Below are positions 39,797 through 48,320 of a stretch of DNA of 48,393 nt, piece after piece. The stretch spans positions 1 to 48,393 of the forward strand of contig NZ_CABVQC010000070.1 in the NCBI RefSeq assembly GCF_902499175.1, read 5' to 3'. This DNA comes from Burkholderia aenigmatica. Its GTDB lineage: Bacteria; Pseudomonadota; Gammaproteobacteria; Burkholderiales; Burkholderiaceae. A program made the position numbers and the translations under genes. How positions within the stretch are numbered: the first letter of the stretch is position 1; the number at the start of each line of letters is the position of its first letter. The notes beneath the pieces were generated by a model, which saw only the letters and a program-made list of their open reading frames with translations, was not told where the DNA came from and did no database searches.

Positions 39797-41710
39797 TCAA
39801 CGCCCTTTCGCCCGCACGACGATCTGCGCCTGCGTGTCGCGTTCGATGTGTTCGAGCGACGCGCGCAGCGCCGTGAATTCGTCCGGCGTACACACCTGAC
39901 GGCCGAAATCCGCGGTCATCCGCCGCGTGACCTGCACGACGCGCGCGGCCGCGTCGAATACGTAATGCGACGTGAAGTCGATGAAGCGGTCGTGCACGGC
40001 CGTATCGGCCGGCAGGTCGGTCACCGCGACGTCGGCCGGCAGCGCGATCTGACCGGTTTCGTCGAACGTGCCGCCGATGCAGCCCCACGGTTGCGTGCGC
40101 ACCGGTTCGGCCAGCCAGCGCTCGACCTGCGTCGCGATGCCGCCCGTCAGGCTCGACAGCGCGGGCAACGCGGTCGTGCCGTCGGGCCACACGAAATGAT
40201 CGAGGGTGCCCGAGACCGTCACGTCGAACGGCCCGTCGGTCACGCGCCGGTCGCTGGTCGACAGTTGCGCGCGGCCGCGCAAGCCGCTTTGCCGCAGGCG
40301 GTCGTTCGCGAGCTGCGCGATGAGGTCGGGCGTCGCGCGGCGAAACAGGTTGCGTTCGAGTTCGGCCGTCCAGCCGTCGTCTTCGACGTACGCATGAAAA
40401 CGCGTGGCGCCGGGCCCGGCCGCATCGATCTCGACCCGCGCGATGCGGCCGCGCGGCTGCGTGGCCGGCGTGCGCGACAGCACGCCCGTGTCGACGAGCA
40501 ACGCGGGACGATCCATCACGATCGGCGGCAGATAGCCGAACGCGATGCCGGCCGTCGTCGTGTCCGCATACAGTGCGAGATCGGGCAGCCACGTGATCGC
40601 GTGGTTGATCGCGCCGCTGCCGTAACCGGGTACCGACGGCAGCGTGTAGACCGACCCGAGATTGAGCAGCACCGGTTCGCTGCGGATGCCGACCGCCGCG
40701 AGCAGCGCGCCGAACAGCGCGACATGATCCTTGCAGTCGCCGTAGCGATTGCGCAGGATGTCCGTGACGCGATGCGGCGCGGCGGCCGTTTCGCCGAGAA
40801 ACAGCCCGACGTAGCGGATGTTCGCCTGCACCCAGTCGTACAGGATGCGCGCCTTGTCGCGCGGATCGGCGGCATCCGCGGTAAGCGTATGCGCCAGTTG
40901 CGCGACGGCCGGATCGTCCGTGCCCGGATCGACGGCCGCGTTTCGGTAGCGCACGGCGAACGCCGCATAGTCGGGCAGCGTCGACACGACGAGCCGGTCG
41001 CCGTAGGTCGCGTAGCCGACCGCGCCGTTCTCGATGCGGTCGTACGGGCCGTGCCGGTAGTCGAATTCGTAGCGCGTGCGGCCGTTCGCAGTGACCGGCG
41101 GCAGCGCGACGTAGCCGCGCGCATCCGCGTACAGCGGCATGTCGGCCGGCACGTCGAAGATCAGCCGCTGGCTGCCGACCGGCTCGCGCGACGGCTCGAC
41201 GGTGTAGCCGAAGTAGCCGCGGTTGACCGGCTTCGTGCGGGTCTTGCGGAACGCCACGCGCGTGCTGGACCCGGCTTCGACGCCGGGGAACACGACGGTG
41301 CGCAACAGCCCGTCCTGGAACGTCGGCGCGCCGGCCGAGCGCGGTTCCTGCACGTCGCGGATGCCGTCCGCGCCGACCGGATGCGCGACACCGTCGCGGT
41401 CGATCGTCTCGGCCGCCAGCAGGTCCACCTTCTCGAGATTCTTGTCGAACCACACGTAGCGCTGCGCGACCGCGTCGATGCCGCTCGCGTTGTTCGCGCG
41501 CAGCGTCGAGTCGTCGTGCTCGTCGAGCGAACCGTCGTGCTGGATCACGAATTCGTGGACATCGCTGACGATCGTGACGGGCGCGTCGGTGCCCGTATCG
41601 AGTGCGTTGCCTGGGTCGCGTACATCGGCCACGGCAGCGCCTGCGCCGGCGCCGATCGCGATCGCGCAGGCAAGCAGGCGGCCGGTCCAGCGGGAAGGAA
41701 AAAGCACCAC
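39797..41710 (-). CDS. Exported transglutaminase-like protein (DUF3857 plus transglutaminase core)
   Basis: A 637-residue protein with a signal peptide (RLLACAIAIGAGAGAAVADV). The N-terminal DUF3857-type beta domain (about 30-260) includes AQRYVWFDKNLEKVDLLAAETIDRDG and RVAFRKTRTKPVNRGYFGYT. The transglutaminase core follows, with DILRNRYGDCKDHVALFGALLAAVGI (catalytic Cys) and INHAITWLPDL (His). A C-terminal DUF3858-like beta region ends the protein. The preferred start is GTG 41710 (GGAGAG just upstream); an ATG 27 codons upstream is also open. Such proteins act in the periplasm, probably as cysteine peptidases or structural factors. Confidence 0.8.
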   Translation of the reverse strand: MVLFPSRWTGRLLACAIAIGAGAGAAVADVRDPGNALDTGTDAPVTIVSDVHEFVIQHDGSLDEHDDSTLRANNASGIDAVAQRYVWFDKNLEKVDLLAAETIDRDGVAHPVGADGIRDVQEPRSAGAPTFQDGLLRTVVFPGVEAGSSTRVAFRKTRTKPVNRGYFGYTVEPSREPVGSQRLIFDVPADMPLYADARGYVALPPVTANGRTRYEFDYRHGPYDRIENGAVGYATYGDRLVVSTLPDYAAFAVRYRNAAVDPGTDDPAVAQLAHTLTADAADPRDKARILYDWVQANIRYVGLFLGETAAAPHRVTDILRNRYGDCKDHVALFGALLAAVGIRSEPVLLNLGSVYTLPSVPGYGSGAINHAITWLPDLALYADTTTAGIAFGYLPPIVMDRPALLVDTGVLSRTPATQPRGRIARVEIDAAGPGATRFHAYVEDDGWTAELERNLFRRATPDLIAQLANDRLRQSGLRGRAQLSTSDRRVTDGPFDVTVSGTLDHFVWPDGTTALPALSSLTGGIATQVERWLAEPVRTQPWGCIGGTFDETGQIALPADVAVTDLPADTAVHDRFIDFTSHYVFDAAARVVQVTRRMTADFGRQVCTPDEFTALRASLEHIERDTQAQIVVRAKGR

Positions 41711-42054
41711 GTCGAAGCTCTCCGCGCGTTCGTTGCCGGGCGCCAGGGTCACGCGCCGGCGCGGACGGTTCGATCCGCATGACGCGCACATGACGGCTCG
41801 CGCGCCGCGTGCCCGTCGTGCGAACCAGTGTGGGTGACGTGCCGGCGAGCGTCAAGCCGCGCGGCGGCGAGCCGGCCGCGCGTGCATCGCCCGCTTCGCC
41901 ACGCCGGTATGCCGCCCCCGTGCGCGCTGTCCCGGACGAGAGGGCTTTTTTGTATCACGGTGCGACATATAATTTAGTAGATCCTCCATGCGTGCGACGT
42001 CGACGGAATGACACGCTGCCGGACACGACACGCCGACATGGGGAAGGAGGCATC
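41711..42054. promoter_or_regulatory. Promoter region of the small membrane protein genes
   Basis: This 344-base gap holds no recognisable gene. TATAAT at 41968-41973 is a perfect -10, with no good -35. The 13-mer TATCAC-GG-TGCGA at 41953-41965 sits just before it and matches a site at 43432-43444 in TATCAC-NN-TG-Y-GA. The DNA from 41945 to 41985 is AT-rich against the background. It drives the plus-strand genes from 42055. Confidence 0.5.
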
Positions 42055-42240
42055 ATGCCAATCATCAATAGCGACTTCGAGATGGGTTACCTCGTGATCG
42101 CGTTCACGCTGCTGGGCCTGGTCCTGTTTGGCGCACTGCTGACGGCGCTACATCTACGGTGGCATCCGAGACTGGTCGGTGCCGCGATCGGTGCGTTGCT
42201 CGGCATCGCGCTGATCGAAGCGATACCGATGCTGACGTGA
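42055..42240 (+). CDS. Small two-helix membrane protein
   Basis: A 61-residue protein with two hydrophobic helices: YLVIAFTLLGLVLFGALLTAL and LVGAAIGALLGIALIEAIPM. GGGAAGGAGG at the right distance makes ATG 42055 secure. The basic LRWHPR between the helices suggests a hairpin with a cytoplasmic turn. Not recognised as a known family. It is the first of three small genes on the plus strand (42055, 42317, 42638). Confidence 0.6.
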   Translation: MPIINSDFEMGYLVIAFTLLGLVLFGALLTALHLRWHPRLVGAAIGALLGIALIEAIPMLT

Positions 42241-42316
42241 ATACGGCGCGGCGCCCATTCGTCCGATCACGCGCCGCGCGGGGTCGGAACGACCGGCGTC
42301 TGCCACGGAGGCCGTC

Positions 42317-42592
42317 ATGGCTTCGCCGCTCTGCCTGACCTATCGTCAGTGCGGGATTCGCGCGATCGCGCTCGTCGACCCGGTAGCCGGCGAAGGGCTC
42401 GAACTCGGCGCGCTGTACGAGCCGCTCGCCGTCGTGGTCTGGCACGACGCCCGCGGATGCCATGAGGCGCACCTGCTCGACCCGAAGCATCACGTATTCC
42501 GCAACGACGCGGATGCGGTCAGGATCTCGATCGCGCTGGCCAAGCGCTTCATCGACACGATGCTCGCCGGCCCGTTCATGCCTGCCGGCTGA
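42317..42592 (+). CDS. Hypothetical protein
   Basis: A 91-residue soluble protein, not recognised. It is mixed alpha/beta: LCLTYRQCGIRAIALVDPV, LGALYEPLAVVVWHDARGCHEAHLLDPKHHVF and an amphipathic end RISIALAKRFIDTM. Two cysteines and several histidines are present but not in a known motif. GGAGG precedes ATG 42317. It is 76 bases after the small membrane protein gene and 45 bases before the next one, so the three are probably cotranscribed. Confidence 0.55.
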   Translation: MASPLCLTYRQCGIRAIALVDPVAGEGLELGALYEPLAVVVWHDARGCHEAHLLDPKHHVFRNDADAVRISIALAKRFIDTMLAGPFMPAG

Positions 42593-42637
42593 CGGCCGGT
42601 CGCGGCGCCCTTGATCCCTCGTCATGCTGGAGGCGAC

Positions 42638-42796
42638 ATGGAAAACGGTCTCGTCCAGGCGCTCTTGCTGCTCGCGCTCCTCGTGTTCGCGGTGCTGTTC
42701 TTCACGGCCGGGCGCGGCCGCGACCGCACGCGCGACAGGCTGCTGCACCGGCCCGCGCGACGCTCGTCACGCTCGCATACGCATCATCATCCGTAG
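42638..42796 (+). CDS. Small single-helix membrane protein with basic tail
   Basis: A 52-residue protein with one membrane helix (LVQALLLLALLVFAVLFFTAG) and a strongly basic, His-rich tail (RDRTRDRLLHRPARRSSRSH, then THHHP). CTGGAGG precedes ATG 42638. The positive tail should stay in the cytoplasm. The HTHHH end could bind metal. Not recognised. It is the last gene of the three small plus-strand genes and is convergent with DUF1840. Confidence 0.55.
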   Translation: MENGLVQALLLLALLVFAVLFFTAGRGRDRTRDRLLHRPARRSSRSHTHHHP

Positions 42797-42815
42797 TCGC
42801 GTTGGCGCGCCGCGC

Positions 42816-42864
42816 AAAAAAATCGGCCGGCGGCCGCGCGTCGAACGACGCGCTTGCTGCCGGC
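42816..42864 (-). terminator. Intrinsic terminator downstream of the DUF1840 gene
   Basis: Read on the minus strand, GCCGGC (42859-42864) pairs with 42826-42831, and inside it GCGCGTCG pairs with CGACGCGC (42836-42853) around a 2-base loop. A run of seven T follows (42816-42822 on the plus strand reads A). This is the clearest intrinsic terminator in the window and lies 46 bases beyond the DUF1840 stop. Confidence 0.75.
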
Positions 42865-42909
42865 CTTCCAGCGGAGGTCCGGTACCGCGGGCGGCACGCG
42901 CGATGGCGC

Positions 42910-43230
42910 CTACACGCCCCACATCACGTGCCGGCCCTGTTCGCGGGCCGCACGCATCATGTCCAGCAACGGCCACGCGCGCTGCGCGAGCCCGCCCGCA
43001 TGCGGCGACACGTCGTCGCGCAGCGCCTGCGTCGAATGCTCGTGGGCGCGCTCGCGCGCCGCATCGTCCCTGATGGCCTGTTCGAGCCGCGCGATCGCAC
43101 CCGGCAGCTCGTCGGTGGAAATCACGCCGCGGACGTCGAGCCCCTTGCCGACCAGCCCCAGCAGATACTGCGCCAGATCGCGCAACATCACGATGTCGGG
43201 TGCGGCGGAGGAGCGAAACGTGATCAGCAT
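42910..43230 (-). CDS. DUF1840 protein
   Basis: A 106-residue protein. The opening MLITFRSSAAPDIVMLRDLAQYLLGLVGK is the signature of DUF1840, a small betaproteobacterial family of unknown role. ATG 43230 is preferred: GGGGAAATGACG stands at a good distance, and the family begins with MLITF; an ATG two codons upstream is too close to that site. The sequence ends in WPLLDMMRAAREQGRHVMWGV. It is a single gene with its own promoter (43426-43453) and terminator (42816-42864). Confidence 0.8.
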   Translation of the reverse strand: MLITFRSSAAPDIVMLRDLAQYLLGLVGKGLDVRGVISTDELPGAIARLEQAIRDDAARERAHEHSTQALRDDVSPHAGGLAQRAWPLLDMMRAAREQGRHVMWGV

Positions 43231-43425
43231 CGTCATTTCCCCATGTCGTCGCCGCGAACCGTACGGCGCATCGTGCCGCCGGTCGCGGCGAGGCCCCGTG
43301 GCCATCCCGCTGCGCGTGAGCGCCGCCCGTTCTTCTGAACCGGACGTTCGCCCGGCACGATGCGCGCGTCGCGCGGCCGGGTTCGTTGGTGGCGTGGAGG
43401 CCGGATGGCACGTAGGCCTGATTTG

Positions 43426-43453
43426 ATTTTATATCACATTGTGATGTATTCAA
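43426..43453 (-). promoter_or_regulatory. Promoter with inverted repeat upstream of DUF1840
   Basis: On the minus strand TTGAAT (43448-43453) and TAAAAT (43426-43431) are 16 bases apart. ATCACA-T-TGTGAT (43433-43445) fills the spacer as a perfect inverted repeat, an ideal place for a repressor. The 13-mer TATCAC-AT-TGTGA at 43432-43444 is related to one at 41953-41965. Confidence 0.55.
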
Positions 43454-43517
43454 GCGTACGGGCCCTGAATCGCACATCATCGCGCGGCGATGCGATGACC
43501 GCGCGCGACGTGCGCCG

Positions 43518-45488
43518 CTACCCGACGTTCATCGGCAACAACACCATCTGCTTGCCTTCGACATGCAGGCGCGCCTGCAGCTCGACGGGCGTCTGGTTGT
43601 GCAGCCAGGCCGTGAGGAAATTCACGCGCCGGAAGATCAGTTTGCTCGCGAAGCACACCGAGTTCGGATACTCGTCGAGCGTCGACGACGCGAGGTTCAT
43701 GAATTCGACGACAGGGTTCGTACCGAACGCGATCCGGTAGTCGGCCGCGATGCCGTTGCGGCGGCAGTGCGCGACATAGTAGTCGAGCGATTCGGTGATC
43801 GCGTGGCGCAGCCGCTCGAGATGCTCGTGACCGTCGTACGCCTTCGCGTCCACTTCGCCGACCGCGAGGAAGATCACGTTGCGGAAGTGCCCGGGAAACA
43901 GCCGGTTGACCCACAGCAGCGCGTGCATGCTCGCGCCGCGATGCTTGCCGACCAGCAGCACGGCGGTCGGCTGCGAAGGATCGGGCTTGCCCGGCGCGGT
44001 GGCCTCGTCAATTTCGGGCGCCTTGCCCGAGAACAGTTCGTCCTCCTTGGCGAGCTGCACGCGCGTATAGGCGTAGTGGCGGTTGATCATGAAGCACAGC
44101 GCGATCACCGCGCTCGTCACGAGCACCGTGAGCCAGCCGCCCGCCGTGAACTTCTCGATCAGCGTGATGACGAGCACGGTCGCCGTCACGCTCAACCCGA
44201 GCGCCGACAGGAAGAAATGCTTGAACCAGCCCTGCTGGCTGCGATGATGCCACCAGTAAGTGCACAGCCCGAGCAGCGACATGCTGAACGTGAGGAACAC
44301 GTTGATGCTGTACAGCACGACGAGCACGTCGACGTTGCCGTGCGTCCACAACAGGATCAGCAGGCTCGACAGCCCGACGACGATGATGCCGTTCTGCCGC
44401 ACGAGGCGCCCCGACAGGTCGCGAAAATGGCGCGGCACCCACGAATCCGACGCCATGTTCGACAGCACGGCCGGGCCGTCGAGGAAGCCCGTCTGCGCGC
44501 CGACCAGCAGCAGCCCGGCCTCGAACGCGAGCACGGCCGCGAGCAACGCGTGGCGCGCGAACGCCGAACCGAGTCCGAGATGGTCGATCACGCTGCCGAA
44601 CACGACCGCGTTCAGCGTCTCGCCTTCGACGGGCCGCGCATGCCACAGCATGTACAGCAGGATGATGCCGCCGGCCGTGAACGCGAGCGACGTCGACATG
44701 TACCACATCGTCACCTTGCCGTTCGGCACGCGCGGATCGGCGAGCATGTTCACGTTATTCGACACGGCCTCGAGGCCCGTATAGGTGCCGCCGCCGAGCG
44801 AGAACGCGCGCATCAGCAATGCGAGCATTACGAATACGCCGAGCGACTGCGACATGCCGTGCGCCTCGTGCACCGCATCGGGCACGATCATCGCGAGGTT
44901 GCTGCCGTGCACGGCGACGCCATACACGATCAGCGCGAAGTGCAGGATCACGAAGCCGATGAAGATCGGCAGCAGCACCATGATCGATTCGCGCATCCCG
45001 CGGAAATTGAGCCCCGTCATCATCAGGATCAGCACGATCTCGGTCGTGAGCTTGAACGCCTGCGCGCTCACCGGCAGCAGGCTGAAGAACGCGTCGACAC
45101 CGCTTGCGAGCGAGGTCGCCACGGTCAGCACGTAGTCGACCAGCAGCGCCGCGCCCGACACGAGCCCCGGCTTCGACCCGAGCAACGAAGTCGCGACGCG
45201 GTAGCCGCCGCCGCCCGTCGGGAACAGCTCGATCACCTGGTTGTAGCCGAGCGCGATGATGAACACGGTCGCCGCCGTCGCGAGCGCGAGGAACAGCGCG
45301 AGCGGCGTGTGGTGCGCCAGCGCGAGGAACGCTTCTTCCGGGCCGTAGCACGACGACGACAGGCCGTCGGCACCGAGCCCGACCCAGGCGAGCAGCGGCG
45401 TCACGGCGATCGCATGCCGCGTGCGCGGATCGAGCGGGTCGAGCGGCTTTCCGACGAGCAACTGCCACACTTTCTGAAATGCGGTCAC
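43518..45488 (-). CDS. APC-superfamily permease with cytosolic C-terminal domain (KimA/Kup-like)
   Basis: A 656-residue transporter. The first 480 residues have about 12 membrane helices. GLGADGLSSSCYGPEEAFLAL in helix 1 and GYNQVIELFPTGGGGYRVA are close to the pattern of the KimA (YdaO)-type potassium permeases and their relatives; NFRGMRESIMVLLP and FSLGGGTYTGLEAVSNNVN follow. About 120 C-terminal residues (from AVLLVGKHRGASMHALLWVNRLFP) form a soluble alpha/beta domain like a universal stress protein. The start is GTG 45488 with GGAGGAG. A longer open frame upstream is not supported. Whether it moves K+ or amino acids is not readable. Confidence 0.82.
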   Translation of the reverse strand: MTAFQKVWQLLVGKPLDPLDPRTRHAIAVTPLLAWVGLGADGLSSSCYGPEEAFLALAHHTPLALFLALATAATVFIIALGYNQVIELFPTGGGGYRVATSLLGSKPGLVSGAALLVDYVLTVATSLASGVDAFFSLLPVSAQAFKLTTEIVLILMMTGLNFRGMRESIMVLLPIFIGFVILHFALIVYGVAVHGSNLAMIVPDAVHEAHGMSQSLGVFVMLALLMRAFSLGGGTYTGLEAVSNNVNMLADPRVPNGKVTMWYMSTSLAFTAGGIILLYMLWHARPVEGETLNAVVFGSVIDHLGLGSAFARHALLAAVLAFEAGLLLVGAQTGFLDGPAVLSNMASDSWVPRHFRDLSGRLVRQNGIIVVGLSSLLILLWTHGNVDVLVVLYSINVFLTFSMSLLGLCTYWWHHRSQQGWFKHFFLSALGLSVTATVLVITLIEKFTAGGWLTVLVTSAVIALCFMINRHYAYTRVQLAKEDELFSGKAPEIDEATAPGKPDPSQPTAVLLVGKHRGASMHALLWVNRLFPGHFRNVIFLAVGEVDAKAYDGHEHLERLRHAITESLDYYVAHCRRNGIAADYRIAFGTNPVVEFMNLASSTLDEYPNSVCFASKLIFRRVNFLTAWLHNQTPVELQARLHVEGKQMVLLPMNVG

Positions 45489-45813
45489 GACTCCTCCGGA
45501 ACGCCCGACGCATAGGCGACACTGTTCTAAAAGTAAATGAGTTCCGGGACAAGTTCCAGTCGGCGTATTCCATAAGCCGGCGTCGCGCGCGGCGGGATTG
45601 CTTTCAGCACACCGACACGTTTCAGACAGTCGAGTGACAGCAACACAGGCCGGACATGACGGTGCGGCCACGGCACGCGCGTGTTGCCCGCGGCGGTGGC
45701 ACGGTCGATCGACGTGCAACAGGACGAGCATGCGTGGCAACGCGCGCGTCCATCCGATCGATGGGCGTCGGGAAGGCAACCTTCGCGCAAAGCTCGGCGG
45801 CCCGTGCAACGCG
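45489..45813. promoter_or_regulatory. Upstream region of the APC permease gene
   Basis: No gene is recognisable in these 325 bases. On the minus strand TTGTCC (45547-45552) and TAGAAC (45524-45529) are 17 bases apart, a fair promoter about 35 bases before the permease start. The rest, up to the end of the glucokinase gene, shows nothing that I can name. Confidence 0.4.
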
Positions 45814-46836
45814 TCAGCCGGCCTCGCCCAACGCGCGGGCGAGCAGGCGCGACACGCCGACGAAGGCCGGATGCGGTGCGGTGATCACGAAGGTCGGAAT
45901 CTTCGCGAGATAACCGGCAAAGCGCCCCTTCGCCTCGAAGCGGTCACGAAACGGCGACGCATCGAACCATGCACCGAGGCGCGGCACGACGCCTCCACCG
46001 ATATGAATGCCGCCGGTCGCGCCGAGGGTCAGAGCCAAATTGCCCGCGAACGTACCGAGCATGCCGCAGAAGCACTCGAGCGTCGCCACGCTGCGTGCGT
46101 CGCCGTCGAGCGCACGATCGATGATGGCGGCCGTATCGGTCGCGTCGGCCCCGGGCGCGTCGTAGCCGTCGCGCGCCGCGAGCGCCGCGTGAATCACCGC
46201 GATGCCAGGCCCGGCGACCAGCCGCTCGAACGATACGTGCGGCCAGCGCGCCCGCGCGTAGTGCAGCACGTCGGCCTCGCGTGCGTCGGCAGGCGCAAAC
46301 GACACATGCCCGCCCTCGCCGGACAACGGCACCCATGCGTCGCCCGCGCGCACGAGTGCCGAGACGCCCAGCCCCGTTCCGGCGCCGAGCACGCCGATCG
46401 TACCCGCGGGCGCCGCGTGCCCGCCGCCGACCTGCCGCCGTTGTCCCGCGGACAGATGCGGCACGGCCATCGCCAGCGCCGCGAAGTCGTTGAAGACGCG
46501 CAGCGTGTCGAATCCGAGCGCGCGGCGCGTCGCGTCGATCGAGAAACGCCAGTCATGATTGGTCATGCTGACCATGTCGCCGTCCACGGGATTGGCGATC
46601 GCGATCGCCGCGTCGCGCACCCGCACGCCACCCGCGTCGCGCAGGAACGCGCGCACCGCGTCGTCCACACCTGCATGGGCGCGGCATCGATAGACGCGCA
46701 CGTCGCCGATCCCGCCGAGCGCGGTCTCCAGCGCGAAGCGCGCGTGCGTGCCGCCGATGTCCGCCAGCAAGCGGGGTTCGTCGGCGCGCACGCCGCCCGG
46801 CTCAACCGGATGGCCATTCATGATCGCTTCGCTCAT
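45814..46836 (-). CDS. glk: Glucokinase
   Basis: A 340-residue ROK-unrelated, Glk-type glucokinase that phosphorylates glucose with ATP in the cytoplasm. LLADIGGTHARFALE is the phosphate-binding motif, IAIANPVDGDMVSMTNHDWRFS the glucose-binding region, VFNDFAALAMAVPHL and GVLGAGTGLGVSALV are typical, and LSGEGGHVSFAPADAREADVL is the highly conserved segment. GGGAG precedes ATG 46836. It lies 39 bases after the aldo-keto reductase gene, which follows the maltoporin remnant, so the three make up a sugar-uptake operon end. Glucose from a disaccharide would be its substrate. Confidence 0.93.
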   Translation of the reverse strand: MSEAIMNGHPVEPGGVRADEPRLLADIGGTHARFALETALGGIGDVRVYRCRAHAGVDDAVRAFLRDAGGVRVRDAAIAIANPVDGDMVSMTNHDWRFSIDATRRALGFDTLRVFNDFAALAMAVPHLSAGQRRQVGGGHAAPAGTIGVLGAGTGLGVSALVRAGDAWVPLSGEGGHVSFAPADAREADVLHYARARWPHVSFERLVAGPGIAVIHAALAARDGYDAPGADATDTAAIIDRALDGDARSVATLECFCGMLGTFAGNLALTLGATGGIHIGGGVVPRLGAWFDASPFRDRFEAKGRFAGYLAKIPTFVITAPHPAFVGVSRLLARALGEAG

Positions 46837-46875
46837 CGTATCTCCCGAGTTGTCATCGTGTGTCGATCGCAACGG

Positions 46876-47799
46876 TCATGGCACCTCTACGCCGCGCGCC
46901 GCGCTTAGCAGCTCGAACCACTGCTCTCGCCCGAGCGGGATGCGGGTTGCCTCCACCGCTTCGCGCAGCGCCGCGATCCGGCCCGACCCGACGATCGGTA
47001 ACGGCCGGCATGGCAGCGCGAGCAGCCACGCGAACAGCACCGTCGTCGCGGACACGCCAAGCGCGTCGCCGATCCGCGCCGCGGTCGCGCGCACGCGCGT
47101 CGCGACGGGCGATGCATCGGTCAACAGGCGTCCGCCCGCGAGCGGCGACCACAGCATCGGCGGACAGCGCCAGCGTTGCGCCTGATCGAACGTGCCGTCG
47201 TCGAGCGGCGCGAGATGCAGCAGCGAACATTCGACCTGGTTCGTCGCGAGCGACATCCCGTGCGCCGCCATCCGGTCCTGCAGCAACGCTGCCTGTGCCG
47301 CCGTAAAGTTCGATATCCCGAATTCCCTCACCTTTCCGTCACGCCGGAGCGCGGCAAAGGTCGTCGCGACTTCGTCGGCATCCATCAGCGGATCGGGACG
47401 ATGCAGCAGCAGCAAGTCGAGCCGGTCGGTGCGCAGCGCGCGCAGCGACTGCTCGACCGACGCGACGACATGCGCGGCCCGCGTGTCGTAGTGCTTGATC
47501 CCGTGCGTGGGCCGGCGCGCGGACACGAGCCGGATCCCGCACTTCGTGATGATCCGCATCCGTTCGCGCAGGTGCGGCGCATCGGCCAGCACGTCGCCGA
47601 ACAGGCCCTCGGCCGTATAGTCGCCATAGATGTCCGCATGGTCGAAACTCGTCACGCCGAGTTCCAGCGCTGCCTCGATCAGCGCGCGACGCTCGCAGAC
47701 CGACAACGCCCAGTCGCCGATCCGCCACATCCCGAACACGATGCGCGAGAACGGCGCGGCATCGGCACCCATCGATATCGTCGTACAACGTTCCGTCAT
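46876..47799 (-). CDS. Aldo/keto reductase, YdhF-like
   Basis: A 307-residue NADPH-dependent aldo-keto reductase. The catalytic tetrad is visible: Asp and Tyr in SFDHADIYGDYTAEGLFG, Lys in RIITKCGIRL, His in LLLLHRPDPLMDADEV. REFGISNFTAAQ and PIVGSGRIAALREAVEA are typical of the YdhF branch (VFGMWRIGDW at the N-terminus supports it). ATG 47799 lies five bases past the maltoporin stop, so it is coupled to that gene. With the maltoporin broken by an insertion, this gene and glk may be underexpressed or use another promoter. Confidence 0.9.
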   Translation of the reverse strand: MTERCTTISMGADAAPFSRIVFGMWRIGDWALSVCERRALIEAALELGVTSFDHADIYGDYTAEGLFGDVLADAPHLRERMRIITKCGIRLVSARRPTHGIKHYDTRAAHVVASVEQSLRALRTDRLDLLLLHRPDPLMDADEVATTFAALRRDGKVREFGISNFTAAQAALLQDRMAAHGMSLATNQVECSLLHLAPLDDGTFDQAQRWRCPPMLWSPLAGGRLLTDASPVATRVRATAARIGDALGVSATTVLFAWLLALPCRPLPIVGSGRIAALREAVEATRIPLGREQWFELLSAARGVEVP

Positions 47800-47804
47800 C
47801 GCGC

Positions 47805-48320
47805 TCACCACCACCATTCGACCTGCGCACCGACCGTCGAACCCGTACGCGACGTGCCGAAGATACCCGTCGTCGACAGCGGATCCCCGGGCGCCGCCGC
47901 ATCCTGCGCGGCCTGGTTCCAGCGCGCATACGTGTAGAACACGCGGAATTCGGGCCGCGACCAGAACGAGCGGTCCATCGCGAGCGTCAGCGCGACGCTC
48001 GCCTTCAGCAGCGTGCGCGTCGGGCCGCCGGACGGCGTCACGCGATCGTGCCCGAGGTCGCCCTGCAGCTTGATGTGCTGCGTGAACGCATACACCGGCC
48101 GCACGCCCACCGATACCCAGGTCTGCGACCCGCCCGACGGCGCGATGTCGCGCTGGTAGATGCCGACCACCTGTCCGCCGAAGTCTCGCGTCGCCTGCCA
48201 GTCGAACGCGTCGAGGACGCGCAGGCTCTTGTAGCGGTTGTCGTTGGTCAGCGTTCCCGTGTAGCCGAGGCCCGTGCCCGGACCGGCGCCGTACTGGAAC
48301 GCGAGCTTGTTCTTGCCGCC
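47805..48320 (-). pseudogene. lamB: Maltoporin (LamB-like), C-terminal third only, 5' part cut by an insertion sequence
   Basis: About 172 codons of a maltoporin remain. GKNKLAFQYGAGPGTGLGY, TNDNRYKSLRVLDAFDWQ and GGQVVGIYQRD are typical of the LamB/maltoporin barrel, and FGTSRTGSTVGAQVEWWW is its aromatic C-terminus. An intact protein of the family would be several hundred residues longer. In the coding direction the LamB-like sequence starts abruptly at GGKNK, directly after the 3' end of a transposase-like gene. The remaining gene part may exist beyond the right edge, on the other side of the insertion. Sugar uptake through this porin should be lost unless a second copy exists. Confidence 0.75.

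Noticed and set aside
39848..41782. A 644-codon plus-strand frame opposite the transglutaminase-like gene.
   Set aside because: Composition is typical of shadow frames (Arg, Gln, Asp, His rich), with no signal peptide or motif, while the minus strand has clear catalytic motifs.
42816..42864. Hairpin with A-run as a riboswitch or small RNA.
   Set aside because: On the minus strand it has the plain form of an intrinsic terminator after DUF1840; no conserved riboswitch core is seen.
43563..45515. A 650-codon plus-strand frame opposite the APC permease.
   Set aside because: A charged repeat-like translation without any domain; the complementary frame is a clear 12-helix transporter.
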